Source: [Phialemoniopsis] sp. UDSM-2020
Taxonomy: Eukaryota > Ascomycota > Sordariomycetes > Thyridiales > Thyridiaceae
Assembly: GCA_018873225.1 (NCBI GenBank)
Contig: JAEILZ010000007.1
Span: 3,720,001-3,784,000 of the forward strand
DNA: 64,000 bases
Reading direction: 5' to 3'
Positions 34,012 to 44,480 of the stretch are shown here, piece by piece (the first letter of the stretch is position 1; every line of letters starts with the position of its first letter). Below the pieces are notes generated by a model. That model ran no database searches, had not been told where the DNA came from, and worked only from the letters and a program-made list of their open reading frames with translations. The position numbers and the translations under genes are program-made.

Positions 34012-36310
34012 ATGAAACAACGGCTGTCCGCTGGCAAGGCATGTGTCAGCTGTCGCAGGAGGAAGAACCGCTGCGATGGGTCTCGCCCCCAATGCGGCAT
34101 CTGCCGAAGTCGAGGCATAGATTGTGTTTGGCCGACCACACCTGCAGAGAACCTCAGCGTCGACGAGTGAGTTGCCATTACAGGTAGATCCATGTTGGCA
34201 GTTGCAAATGTTAATTCGCTGCAGGCTCCAGAGTCTCATGCAGGCGAAGCTTCGTAATGGAGCTACAGTTTCCCAACCAGCCCTTGCGATGGACACGGTA
34301 ACGCAATCTCAACCATACGACGCGGATTCCACTGCCATAGATGCCGTAGACAACACCCCAGCTACGGCACCGGGTGCAGATGATTTCTTGTTCATTCACG
34401 GGGCTGTGGAGTCTCATTCCATCGCAACAGTCGCCTCCGCTGCAGCAACGGCAACCAGTGCGAATCTACCACCCCCCTCATCTCCATCTTCCTCGCCAGA
34501 ACCTCGTGGGTATTTCGGCGACTCGTCGACCTTTGCCTTCGTTTCGAAGGTATCGTCAGGACCTGTGCCAGATGACGGAGCGACCCGGCGAGGGAAACGA
34601 AGAAGACTATCGAGCCCCGTCGATGCCCGTAATTGTAACGACAGCAACGACTACGAGTTGCCGCCAAAGCAACTGGGCGATGGACTTATCGACGCTTACT
34701 TTGCACATGTGCACTGTCTCTATCCATTCGTGCATGAACTCAGCTTCCGCCAAGATTACGAGCGTATCTGGAGTCGCCCCTCGCGCTACGTATCAGAGCA
34801 GCGGCCCGTATGGTTTGGGCTGGTCAACCTAGTCTTTGCCCATGGTTGCGAGTTCTGTAGCACCGTACCCGAAGGTGACTCCGGAGCCATGGCCACTACT
34901 TTCATCAAGAGGGCTCGTCGCCTCATACTACCGTGTGTCTTCACGGGTGGCTCACTCGAGCTGGTTCAGGCAATGCTTCTCATGTGCCATTACCTTCAAA
35001 GCACTCTTGAGCTGAACGAGTGCTGGAACCTCGTCGGCCTGATGATCCGCATCTCCATTAGCCTCGGCTTGCACAACAATGCTCCATCCGGCGAGGTGCT
35101 CACCTCGGCGCAAGATGAAGTTAAGGAAACGAATCTGGTGGGGGTGCTATGTCATTGACCGGACACTGGGCATGAAGTTCGGGAGAGCGCCATCTATTCA
35201 ATCGTCAAGTGATTCTCAGGTGGACACGCCACTCGAGGTCGATGATCAATACATCAGCGTAGACTCATCAATCGTGCCTAGACAGCCTGAGGGTCGTCCG
35301 TCCTTGACATCGTTCTTTCTGCAAACAATCGAGCTCGCAGGCATTATGGAAAGAGTACTCATCAACCTGTACAAACCCGGCGGCAACTGGTCTAAAAACA
35401 TGAATGGCGGCGACAATCGTTGTTCGTTCCTCCTCGGGCAGTCTGTCCAACTCGACGGCGAGTTGCTGTCGTGGTGGGACAAGCTACCGCATCATCTCAA
35501 GAACGAGCCCGAGGTTCCAGACGGTCCATATTTCAAGCTGCAACGCAATGTACTCTATATCAGGTGAGTACGATGACCATGCCCAGGAGATCATTCGCTC
35601 AGTGGAAGTACAGATTCTTGAATCTCCGTTTGATCATCCATCGCCAATCATTCCTCATCTTGAGCAATGCTCGTGATCTACAGCCACTGCAAAGAGCAGT
35701 TGCCGTAGCGTCAAGCCAAACGTGTATACATGCTGCACGTGAGACCATTCGCATCATACATTCACAGTATCAAGATCGACTGCTGAATTCAAAGTGGTAC
35801 AATCTTCATTGTGAGTGATCGTCTACAATTTGTCTTCCAGAATACAGTCGTCACTGACAGTCACTAGATGTGTTCACTAGCATGGGGGTGCTACTCTCCC
35901 TACAAAATATGGAGTGGGCAAAACGCAAGGCCATCGATGAGGCAGCGCAGGATGATACGCTAGAACTGGGTATGGAATTCCTGCGGGCAGCCAGTGCAAC
36001 AAGCACTCTAGCCTCCAGATATGTCGCTATGCTGCGTAGGATTCAAAGTAAGCCCAGCGGAGCAGAAAGTCTCCCTTTGACACGAGCCGCGCACCCGCAA
36101 CAGTATGGTAGCGAAGATGCCGCAAATGTCAGTCTTTCGCCGCTTAATCCAGTTGGCCAAGATGCCGCCCCTTGGCTTCCTGGATTTTCCGATGAGGTTG
36201 GATTCTTGGATGATTCGGCGATATTAGACCTTGACGATCTCTTGTTCGGAACCGGCCTACCTCGAGACTTGTTCTCAAACGGTGAGATGACGTTTGACTT
36301 CTCGACATAG
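34012..36310 (+). CDS. Zn2Cys6 transcription factor with an apparent one-base frameshift
   Basis: The start is MKQRLSAGKAC, and the zinc cluster is CVSCRRRKNRCDGSRPQC followed by GICRSRGIDC. An intron at about 34169-34224 leads to an acidic, serine-rich linker and a fungal_trans domain (ALMMICHYLQ-type region around LVQAMLLMCHYLQSTLELNE). At 35121-35130 the frame breaks: dropping one A from the run at 35123-35124 joins DEV to RKRIWWGCYVIDRTLG, the expected family motif, whereas the sequence as given reaches TGA at 35156. Downstream introns are normal (a 50-nt intron near 35564 gives VLYIRFLNLRLIIHR; another near 35814). The end is 36310. Either an assembly error or a real loss-of-function change explains it. 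It is the presumed regulator of the decarboxylase, MFS and P450 genes. Confidence 0.8.
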
Positions 36311-36600
36311 TCATGCCTAATACAGTAATACAAGGCGCAAAGCAGCCTGTAATCAAATCGATTCTTGGGTACCATCCGTTCTCAATGTAACTTGTTGATA
36401 GAACGCGGATCAAGTCGCCACCCAGACGGGCACGAACCGCGGTTCGCAGCCGATGGGTGGGGTTGGGACATCACGGCAGTTATTTCACGGCAACAAAGGA
36501 ACTAGTATAAACTCAATGGCCTGAGGGACCAGGCCAAGGTATTTGTGCAGCGTCTGAGAAATATGGCAGACAGTGTACACGAAATCGGTAATCGTATACA
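36311..36600. promoter_or_regulatory. Promoter region of the P450 gene
   Basis: This non-coding interval contains the second copy of the cluster palindrome and a TATA-like AGTATAAAC near 36503. Confidence 0.5.
36433..36446. promoter_or_regulatory. Palindrome CGAACCGCGGTTCG, putative regulator site 2
   Basis: This is a perfect 14-bp palindrome about 155 bp before the P450 ATG. It differs from site 1 only by a compensated A/T for G/C pair, so both are perfect dyads. The conserved block extends over 36430-36452. Confidence 0.6.
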
Positions 36601-38670
36601 ATGCTTGGCAGCACGATTATCACCCGCTACGCGCCGCTTGTTGAGCACGACTCCTATCGTACGCTCAGCTTTACCCCTGTTGTAGCTGCCGTCCTTCTGT
36701 CAGCCTATGTTGTCTATCAGCGTTTCTTCTCCCCTTTAGCGAAGGTCAATGGCCCTTTTCTTGCATCACTCTCCACACTATGGAAGCTGCATATGTTCAG
36801 AAAGGGTAATTTCCACGAGACTATCTGCGCATTACATGATCAGTATGGACCTGTTGTACGTTTAGGTCCTTCCGAGGTAATGCTATCGGACAAGGCAGCC
36901 ATAAAGGAAATATACAGTACCACTCAAGGGCGAGACTATCTAAAGGTCAGTGATCGAACGGGCACATAAGGTTTCCCAACATACTAATGTCCCCTAGACC
37001 GACTACCATGAGTCAGAGCCTCAATATCTGATGCCTAGGGCGCAGAGTGTTAATGTACTTGGTACAGTGCCTTCACTGCCTTTCGACCTACCATCTTCGG
37101 GCAACGAGACCCTCATCTTCATGCTCAGCGAAAGCGGATTGTGTCTCATGGATACTCTATGAGCGCTCTGCAAGCTATGGAGAACTTTGTCCAAGAACGA
37201 TTACAGCTGTTCATGAGTAAGATGGCAGTCTTTTCCGCCTCTGGACAGCAATTCGATCTGGCAAAGTGGTGTCACTTCTTTGCCTTTGACGTAATTGGAG
37301 AATTGGTCAGTTGCCTCGACAACATGACACAGCATGAAATGTCAGGCTCACAATATTTACCAGGCGTTTAGCGAAGGCTTTGGCATGTTGGAAACGGGCG
37401 TGGAGGACGAGCACATTCAGCTTATCAACAAACAGATGGAATTCGGCTCGACAATTGGCATAGTACCATTCATGATCCCTTTCACCAAGTGGACTTTCCT
37501 TCCGATCCCGTGGTTGAAGAACTTGCAGGCCGGGCGGGAAAGGCTCAAGGATGTAAAGTCAAATCCAACCTGCTGGCATGGCCTGCACAACACTTGATTG
37601 AATGGAGGCTTTGCATGTAGCAACTGAACAGCTGACAGATTGTTTGCAGCTAACCGCGTCTCGAGTCGAGCGTCGCAGGACAAAGACGAGCGATAGGAAA
37701 GATCTTCTGGGTCGTCTGATGGAAGCAAAGGACCCCGTCACGGGACAAATGCTAGATCCTATCGACGTACGTACCGAAGCCTTCTCGAGCATGTAAGTTC
37801 ACAAGCCTTTCAGTGGTGGAGGAGGCCTTTCCTAATCCAGCATTCTATCAGCGTCGCCGGGTCGGACTCAACCTCCTCAGCGCTGAGCTATACATTGTAT
37901 CACATTCTCGGTCATCCTGAGGTCTACCAGAGACTTACTCAAAAGATCCGAGACTCGTTTCCGAATCACCAATACTCCACCCACCCTGAGCCGCCTACTT
38001 ATGCTGAGCTAGGGCGGCTTCCGTATCTTCAAGCTTGCATCAAAGAAGCTCTCCGACTTACACCACCGGCCACAATAAACCTACCTCGATACGTACCAGA
38101 GGGTGGCCGTGTCATTGCCGGGACCTATCTTCCAGCCAAGGTTCGTCTTGCAGCGCCTTCCTCCCTAAGCCATGACGGATCAATGCGTACTGACACCTAG
38201 ATAGACAACGGTCGGCATGTCGGCTCTTCCTATCCACCTTGACCCTACCGTCTTTGGTAAAGATGCTTCCAAGTACAACCCATCACGGTGGATTGAAGGA
38301 ACCGTGGCCCTTGACGGCTCCCGTCTCCGCCCCGAGTATATGCAGTCGTATTGGATTCCTTTCGGAACCGGCAGCAGACAATGCATCGGTAAGAACGTTG
38401 CGATGTTAGAGGTGAGTCAATCTCGTGAAAGTGAACGCCTTTCGCTTTTACGCTAGTCTCAGACGCTTCGATGGCCAACTAACTATTATCAAGTTGATTA
38501 AACTCACCGGCACACTGCTTCTCTACTTCGATGTGAAACTAGACAATCTCTCAGCAGCCGACGATGACGATATGTCGGGCCAAAAGCACCTTGAAATACC
38601 CATCTCGAAGTCATACTTCTTCGCGAGGATGGTGGATCCGCTTCTTGTCACCGTGAGCGAGCCCAACTGA
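36601..38670 (+). CDS. Cytochrome P450 monooxygenase
   Basis: This is a microsomal P450 of about 500 aa. An N-terminal membrane anchor (LSFTPVVAAVLLSAYVVYQ) is followed by QYGPVVRLGPSEV. Exon 2 is only 14 nt (36998-37011) and encodes TDYHD together with the following exon, leading into AFTAFRPTIFGQRDPHLHAQ. The I-helix is IVAGSDSTSSAL, the K-helix ExxR is in CIKEALRL, and the heme loop is PFGTGSRQCIG with the Cys ligand near 38380. About seven introns remove in frame. It resembles CYP53 (benzoate hydroxylase) and pisatin-demethylase-type enzymes; that placement is tentative. It oxidises a small, probably aromatic, substrate with NADPH-P450 reductase at the endoplasmic reticulum. The promoter carries the cluster palindrome. 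No defect was seen. Confidence 0.9.
36998..37011 (+). other. 14-nt micro-exon of the P450 gene
   Basis: It is flanked by CCCCTAG on the left and GTCAGAG on the right. Including it gives K-TDYHD-AFTAFRP in frame; skipping it breaks the frame. Confidence 0.8.
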
Positions 38671-39100
38671 GAGAACTGGAGGTCACTATCGACTCTCTGG
38701 AGAGAGTGATATTCGATCAAGCTGTTGAAACAAGTTGAGAAGCTTAATAAACATAATGCATTTAACCCTTTATAATAAGCTACCTTTAACATTTATGGCT
38801 CTGAATTCAAGGAAGTCACTAAGTTACTCCTAACAACCTACCAACACCAACGGATTGAGAGACCGGGGGGATCAACTCACTGCCCTGCTGGCTGTCGTTC
38901 AGGCCGCTGTACCATAGCCTGTCTCCGCGCATAGACCAAGAATGAACAATGAACAATAAGTAGTTTATATGCCATACGGAATCATTCATTATCAGCTTGT
39001 AAAATAGACAAATTCAATAGACAAAGGACTTTCGTTGAACCTAGCATCACGATTGTGTCTGCACTATTCCTCGTTCCTGCCATGTTGTTTTGAGGACTCG
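38671..39100. other. Convergent 3' flanks
   Basis: This AT-rich interval between the P450 and the convergent phosphotransferase gene has no coding signal. Confidence 0.5.
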
Positions 39101-40495
39101 CTACAGCCATTTCTTAGTCAGGAGAACATTGAAACCAGTGTGGAGTGTCTCCATCAACCCCTTATCCACCGTCTGATTAGCGAACATCTCAGCCAGATCC
39201 ATGAACTGAAGCTCAGTATCCTGCCCCGCTGCAACCCAGATCTCTTGCACGATCTTGCGGACGATCGAGTGTCGGCAATGAGGGTTATGAGCCGCGACGG
39301 CCAGGTTGTCTGTGATCAGAGACATTCGGCAAATATCAGTCCCAGAGTTGTCCTCCCCCTCCATTGAGTAATGTCTCGCGATGATTTTATCGTATGCATC
39401 CCGATAGTACGCAAGAGCAGCAGGTGAATCTTCCCAAAGTCCATCGGGCTCTTTCCCAGAGTCCATAGATGGCGTCCATGCGTACATAGCCGGGTCCCAG
39501 TCCCGTGTGAGCCATCCAGGATACCTTTCGTTCCCCAGGGAGCGAGGCACCGCAGCAACACCATCCCAGTCAATGAGGCCTAGGAGCTCGCCTTCCTCCG
39601 ACACAATGAAATTCTGAATGTCGTAGTCGGGGTGAGCAAGGACGAAAGGGTCGGTTGTGCTTGGCTCGGGAATCCAGCTAATGAGTTGACGCAGGAGCAT
39701 CTCAACGCCTTTTGGCGTGGGGTTTTGTTCGGGATGTAGATCGAGCATGCAGGTGTAGTAAGCGGTGGGGTTGCTGGATGCCGGAACATCTACATATATC
39801 GGGTCGTCGTCAGGATCTTTGTGAACGAACCATCGGTCAAGCATTGCCTTATGGTCGACCATGCACATCGGCCCGATATCTGACAAGTTCCCTTTGTCAT
39901 CGAATCGAGGAGAGCCGCCGAGTTGGAACGAGAATTTGTTCATCTGTAGCATCGCCGAAGCGATCGTTTCGAGGGCTCGGGTTCGACGCTGCAGAGTAAT
40001 GCTGTCGCTGTGTCCTTTCAGACGGTTTCCGAACCAGACGTCATAGAGAGGCTTTCCGGAGACGAAGGACATGACGATATAGGGATAACGTAAAGGATTC
40101 TTCGTCGTTGAGGAGAAGTCCAGAACTTCAGGCACGGGAATGGTAGTTTCCCACTTTAGTAGCCGCATGGTGTTGGCTTCAGAGAGCAAAGCTGAGGCAG
40201 ATGCATCGTCCCACTTCGCTGGTGAGCCATTGATCGGAATCTTCACAAGCCACCGAAGACCGTCGTCAAAGGTCAATGGAAAGAGCACATGATACGAGCC
40301 GTATATAGGACTTCCCACCACTGGCTCTGCATAATCAGACGGGTGGTTTGGCTGAATGCGCTGTCTTAAGGCGCTCCCAAGCTGGGGCAACTGTTCTTTC
40401 TGCAGGACCGAGAGAACTCCAGAGAACAACACCTCATCTTCATCATCCTATATGGGGCTCGAATGTGACGGCTCAATCGTATCCTCTTGTTTCAT
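39101..40495 (-). CDS. APH-fold phosphotransferase, start region interrupted by TAG
   Basis: This is an aminoglycoside-phosphotransferase-like kinase of about 440-460 aa in one exon. Visible elements are the nucleotide-binding lobe WLVKIPINGS, PVPEVLDFSS, YPYIVMSFVSGKPL for the hinge, the catalytic loop VLAHPDYDIQNFIV (a variant of the HGDxxxxN motif), and the metal-binding LIDWDGVAAVP. The only upstream ATG in frame is at 40495 (MKQEDTIEPSHSS), but a TAG at 40448-40450 separates it from the acidic DDEDEV that starts the conserved part. Downstream, no Met occurs before the glycine-rich region. No normal intron was found to bypass the TAG. Fungal members phosphorylate unknown small molecules or are inactive. 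It may be a damaged gene or contain a sequencing error. Confidence 0.75.
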
Positions 40496-41703
40496 CTCGA
40501 CTTGGCAGTCTGAGCAAGTGAGTGAATTGATGAGAACAAATGACCTCGCAACTTGTTTTACGAGTGCTTGGGAGAGCAGGCTCAGCCACGCAAGACGCAG
40601 ACAACGCACCACTGAATTAAAAAAAGAAAAAGAAAAAAAAAAAAAAAAAACGGCAGGTAAGGCGACTCAAGGTTGACAGCGAAACCCACTATCACAATCC
40701 TTTCATGCAGCATCTGCCCTAGTGCAAGCGGCGGGGTAATTCGCCTCCAGCCAGAGGCCTGCAGCTATGCTGCAAGTGTCCCCAGTCCACCCTGCCAGGC
40801 AGAGTCTTGGGCAAATTCGGGAAATCTCGGCATGTCAGCCAGGCAATATTGATTGGCCAACTCAGTAGGCACCTTGGGCACTCTGAAAATGACTGCTGCT
40901 TGGCTCATCAGATCTATACCATCTTTTGACACTACTAGGGCCTCATTTACATCAGCACTGGAGTATAATTAGATCATTTGCAAAATGGCAGCTGTTTAAC
41001 AGTAGAAGTAGTGGTAACGGGAGGGTGTAGCCGGGAAGGTCGGACTGCTTGACACTAGCTGAGGGGTTGTAGGATCCCATTCGACGGCCTGTATGCGGCT
41101 CTTATTGTGTGCACCACCAGCTGTAAGCCCTCGGTGATAGCTGAGGCTCGACGGCCCGGCTTCGTTAGCAGGCAAGGCAAACCGGGATACCCAAACAAGT
41201 AATTGTCCTGCGAAAGACACCTCGGTCAGGCACCGATTATTGAGGGCCACATCGGGCCAGGTGTTCCGCTGCAGGTGCTGAAACGTTGTGAATATTCGCC
41301 TCGAGCCTCAATGTCGTCACAATGGGAAGCCTTCAAACCGCCTCAACGTACACAAATTCTCCTGTCCTTCCCCGTGTGTACCTCCGATGTGCCTTCTTTC
41401 TTTTCCCCTTCCCGGCTTGCTATCGTCAACTCACGACCCCTATACTTGCGTTCCTTTGTAGCAATCAAAGTATACTTTGTTGAAATTGGGAGTTGCCACT
41501 TGGACAATCAATGTGAGTGTCCCTTGATTCATGTTAAGCAGAAGGCCTTGGCTGATCGACCACCCTCCAGCAGCAAGCCACCCCACACGACAGACACACA
41601 TACCTCTGCACCGCCTGAATCCGAGCGCACCAATCGATTGATGTGATTGGTTGACAAACCGGCGTGGACGAGCACACCCCCAGACCAAGCACGGAAGTTC
41701 ATC
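40496..41703. other. Gene-free interval with a poly-A tract
   Basis: No domain-bearing frame was seen. A near-homopolymeric purine tract occupies 40617-40650 on the + strand. Confidence 0.45.
40617..40650. repeat. Poly-A / GA-rich low-complexity tract
   Basis: 34 bp of A with only two G interruptions. It lies upstream of the phosphotransferase gene. Confidence 0.9.
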
Positions 41704-42478
41704 ATGGCTGACCAGTGGGCACCTCCGAATGGGCCGGCTGCTAGCTACGATGACTTTGTTGCGGGTAACGACATTTCTCTCTGGGTCGATCGCTACGCCT
41801 CAGAACTTGACCTCAGCGACTTCGATTTCGCTGCCCCTCGCAGTCTCAGCGCTAGCTTCGCCAGTGCCGAAACTCTGAGTTTTGCTTCCGACAGCTCCGG
41901 ATCCGAAGACTGGACACTCAATGATGACTCTGGCATTTTTGGCGGCCCGTTTGGCCTGACTCCGGATCAGCGACCCACTCCGGTTTTCCCGGACCCGGTC
42001 ACACCGGAAAGTCTCGTCGGTTTCGGCACACCCGAACCGGCCGCTGCAGCTCCAATTGCACTGCCGCCCGGAACTGCCCCTCGTCCGAGGTATGTAGACT
42101 TCGTTGGTAGTCTCTGCGCATGAAGATAACTGAAACTCTTACAGGCGGCCTCCGCGAATCAAAGCCAAATGCCCCGACTGTCACGAAGCCCTGCGTGACA
42201 GACACGCTCTCGCCCGACACAGAGAGTCGTGCCATGGCGAGCATAGCTATCTCTGTGCTTGTGGCTACGAGTGCTTTGGTCGCAAGGACAACTATCGCCG
42301 ACACCTCCAGGACTGCGCGAGGGCGACCAAGCACGCTTGGAAATGCATCTGCGGCGAAGAGACCAACGACAAAGGCTCTCATCGTCGTCACATTGATAAA
42401 TGCCGCTTTGGGCGCAGCCGTGGTCGCGGTCGGCCTCGGAACCACTCAGGAGCTTTGTCTCTTCACGTGGTGATGTGA
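41704..42478 (+). CDS. C2H2-type zinc-finger protein
   Basis: This is a two-exon gene (41704-42089 and 42145-42478) encoding 239 aa. The first exon is acidic, Ser/Pro/Ala-rich and without a fold signature, like an activation region. Exon 2 starts with a basic patch (RPPRIKAK) and carries one canonical finger, CPDCHEALRDRHALARHRES then CH, followed by two variant fingers, CACGYECFGRKDNYRRHLQDC and a CICGEETNDKGSHRRHIDKC-like unit. The C-terminus is Arg/Gly-rich. Fungal proteins of this layout are presumed DNA-binding regulators; the target is unknown. ATG 41704 was chosen because the open frame upstream of it begins with TTG. Confidence 0.85.
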
Positions 42479-43449
42479 AGGTCTCGCAAGGCCGGACATC
42501 ACACAGTTATTCCCTTGCTTCATCTTCTTTCCCACTCTTGATGCGACATCTGGCTCACTCGCTTTGCACTCTACTATCTACACACAGGGAACCGGCTTCT
42601 CGCCGCTGACGAGGTTTTTGCCTGCCAGTTGATGAATTTTTACTCGTGACATTTGACTCGAATGATTTTTTTCGGACGGGACATAGCTGCGAAGAAGTGT
42701 CAAGGACAATACATAAAATCCCAGTGTTGCGCATAAACAACTGAAGTCTCTATTTTCCTAGTAGCCGCCCATGCTCTGTGAGAGCCATGATTACTTCACA
42801 GTTGGTTTTGGTACCATACCAACCAATAAGACCATTCAATCTCAAAAAGGTAGTGAGAAGTCTGAGCGGGAAAGTGAGTATGAGGACGATTTGAAAGTAG
42901 GTCAAATCTAGGCTGATGTCGTCCTCTTCTTATACCCTTGGAAAGTACGCTTAATGATGGTGGATATCTCAACAGTAATTGAGGCGAATTTCTCTGACCT
43001 GTACATCCAGGCAGCAGCTCGCCCGAGGCGAATACCCCGAGCCAATCAATGTACTGTAGTGTCACCGAAAAGCCTGCGCGCGCGAAGTCCAGCTGCAACC
43101 CCACTGTTCAGTGTCTTCCGAGTTCCTGTCTTTGCTATTGGACGCCAGCGGCTAAGTGTCTTGAGGTTACCAAGGCGGTTGAGGCGGCTGAGGCGAATAG
43201 TTCCGTTGAGGTGGTGAGGCAAGTGAGGCAAGTGAGGCAAGTGAGGCAAGTGAGGCAAGTGAGGCGAGAATTGACAACGAATTAAAATATGCCTGGAAAC
43301 AATGCATGACTTCGATTTGTCTTATCAATAAGGCGTTGACATAATTCGCCTCGAATGCATATGGTCAAGCAATCAGCGATGCCGCGTACTTCAATTGATG
43401 TAGCCGACGTGAAGCCCTGCTTGTTATCCGTCCCCGTCATCCCCCCGTT
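42479..43449. other. Gene-free interval with a short tandem repeat
   Basis: No frame here is convincing. It contains the 9-bp tandem repeat at 43214-43267. Confidence 0.45.
43214..43267. repeat. Tandem 9-bp repeat, GTGAGGCAA x6
   Basis: Five perfect units of GTGAGGCAA are followed by one variant (GTGAGGCGA). Degenerate related units (GGTTGAGGC, GGCTGAGGC) lie just upstream from about 43170, suggesting local expansion of an older G-rich motif. Confidence 0.95.
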
Positions 43450-44211
43450 ATGCCCAAGCTCAGCTTGGGAAGCTTTGCTGAACCGTTACAATGCCAAAGG
43501 GCGACCTCTTTCCAGATTTTTCCAGTGCGCTTCGAGTCATATATCGGAGTTGTTATCGGCGACTGCTTTAGATCTTTCCAAATTCAGTGCTTGCTAGCAG
43601 ACAACGGCAAACTGAGGATTTACCATGTCGTCGATATTCGGAATCCGCATTTACCCTCGCTCGAAGCAAAGGTACTCGACATTGCCGAGACACAGGATAT
43701 GTCACGGTCTTTGAGAAGGTCACTGAAGAGAACATACGACTCTCAAAACTATCAATGCGAAATATTCCAGTGTGGGAAACGTATTTTGGTATCACGGATT
43801 CAGAGGAGCGAAGCCGAGTGGCAACAGCAGTCAATTCGTCCTGACAGGCAACAGATGATGGAGGAGCAAGATTTCCCCCATCTGCCAGAGCGCGCATACC
43901 AAGAGATGCAGCCAGCCAGCTACGCCCGCAGACACAATTTCCTTCCTTGTCCTCGTAGCTATTCTCAGGTTGTCAAATCATTCGTTGTGGAAGGGGGAGC
44001 GTCATCCAACGGGGGCCTTCTGCCAGGAGACTATGTTGGTCAGCCCTCTTCGGAACCTGCCTCTGAAACCTCGAATCGCCCTTTAACATATGCAGATCTA
44101 CTTGCAAGAGGCCTCGACATTGAGAAGCGCTCTACAACAGTCAAAGGCGTTCGGCAACGACATCGACGACAGAGGGTGCGTCAAGAGAAACGTCAGAGGA
44201 GTGAAGTATGA
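43450..44211 (+). CDS. Hypothetical protein (253 aa)
   Basis: This is a single open frame from ATG to a stop at 44211. The N-terminal half has alternating hydrophobic/charged strands (RFESYIGVVIGDCFRSFQI; LRIYHVVDIRNPHLPSL). The C-terminal half is Gln/Pro/Ser-rich, then strongly basic (KGVRQRHRRQRVRQEKRQR), as in a nuclear-targeting tail. I do not recognise a family. Length and composition favour a real gene, but it could be lineage-specific or spurious. It lies next to the convergent AAA ATPase gene. Confidence 0.45.
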   Translation: MPKLSLGSFAEPLQCQRATSFQIFPVRFESYIGVVIGDCFRSFQIQCLLADNGKLRIYHVVDIRNPHLPSLEAKVLDIAETQDMSRSLRRSLKRTYDSQNYQCEIFQCGKRILVSRIQRSEAEWQQQSIRPDRQQMMEEQDFPHLPERAYQEMQPASYARRHNFLPCPRSYSQVVKSFVVEGGASSNGGLLPGDYVGQPSSEPASETSNRPLTYADLLARGLDIEKRSTTVKGVRQRHRRQRVRQEKRQRSEV

Positions 44212-44480
44212 TTATGGTGACACTGGATTTGCAAATACATTGAACCTTGTATATATGAAACTAAACTGTACTCTTATGTCGCCAGTCTGTTCAAGCAAAC
44301 AAATGAAATCTTGTAGGAAATTGAACCTTGGAAGAACACGCTCTTCTGTTAAGCCACGGCATGCTTGCAAACTGTGACATCCCTTGTCCAGGCTCATGGC
44401 ACATCTTGAACCCAAGCTTTTACAGCTAATAATGAGACTTTGGAGACGAGACTGTAAGAACGCACAAGCATTATGCTAGT

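Noticed and set aside
41203..41646. 147-codon frame upstream of the C2H2 gene
   Set aside because: Low-complexity Pro/Ser/Thr composition and position fit a 5' leader or promoter.
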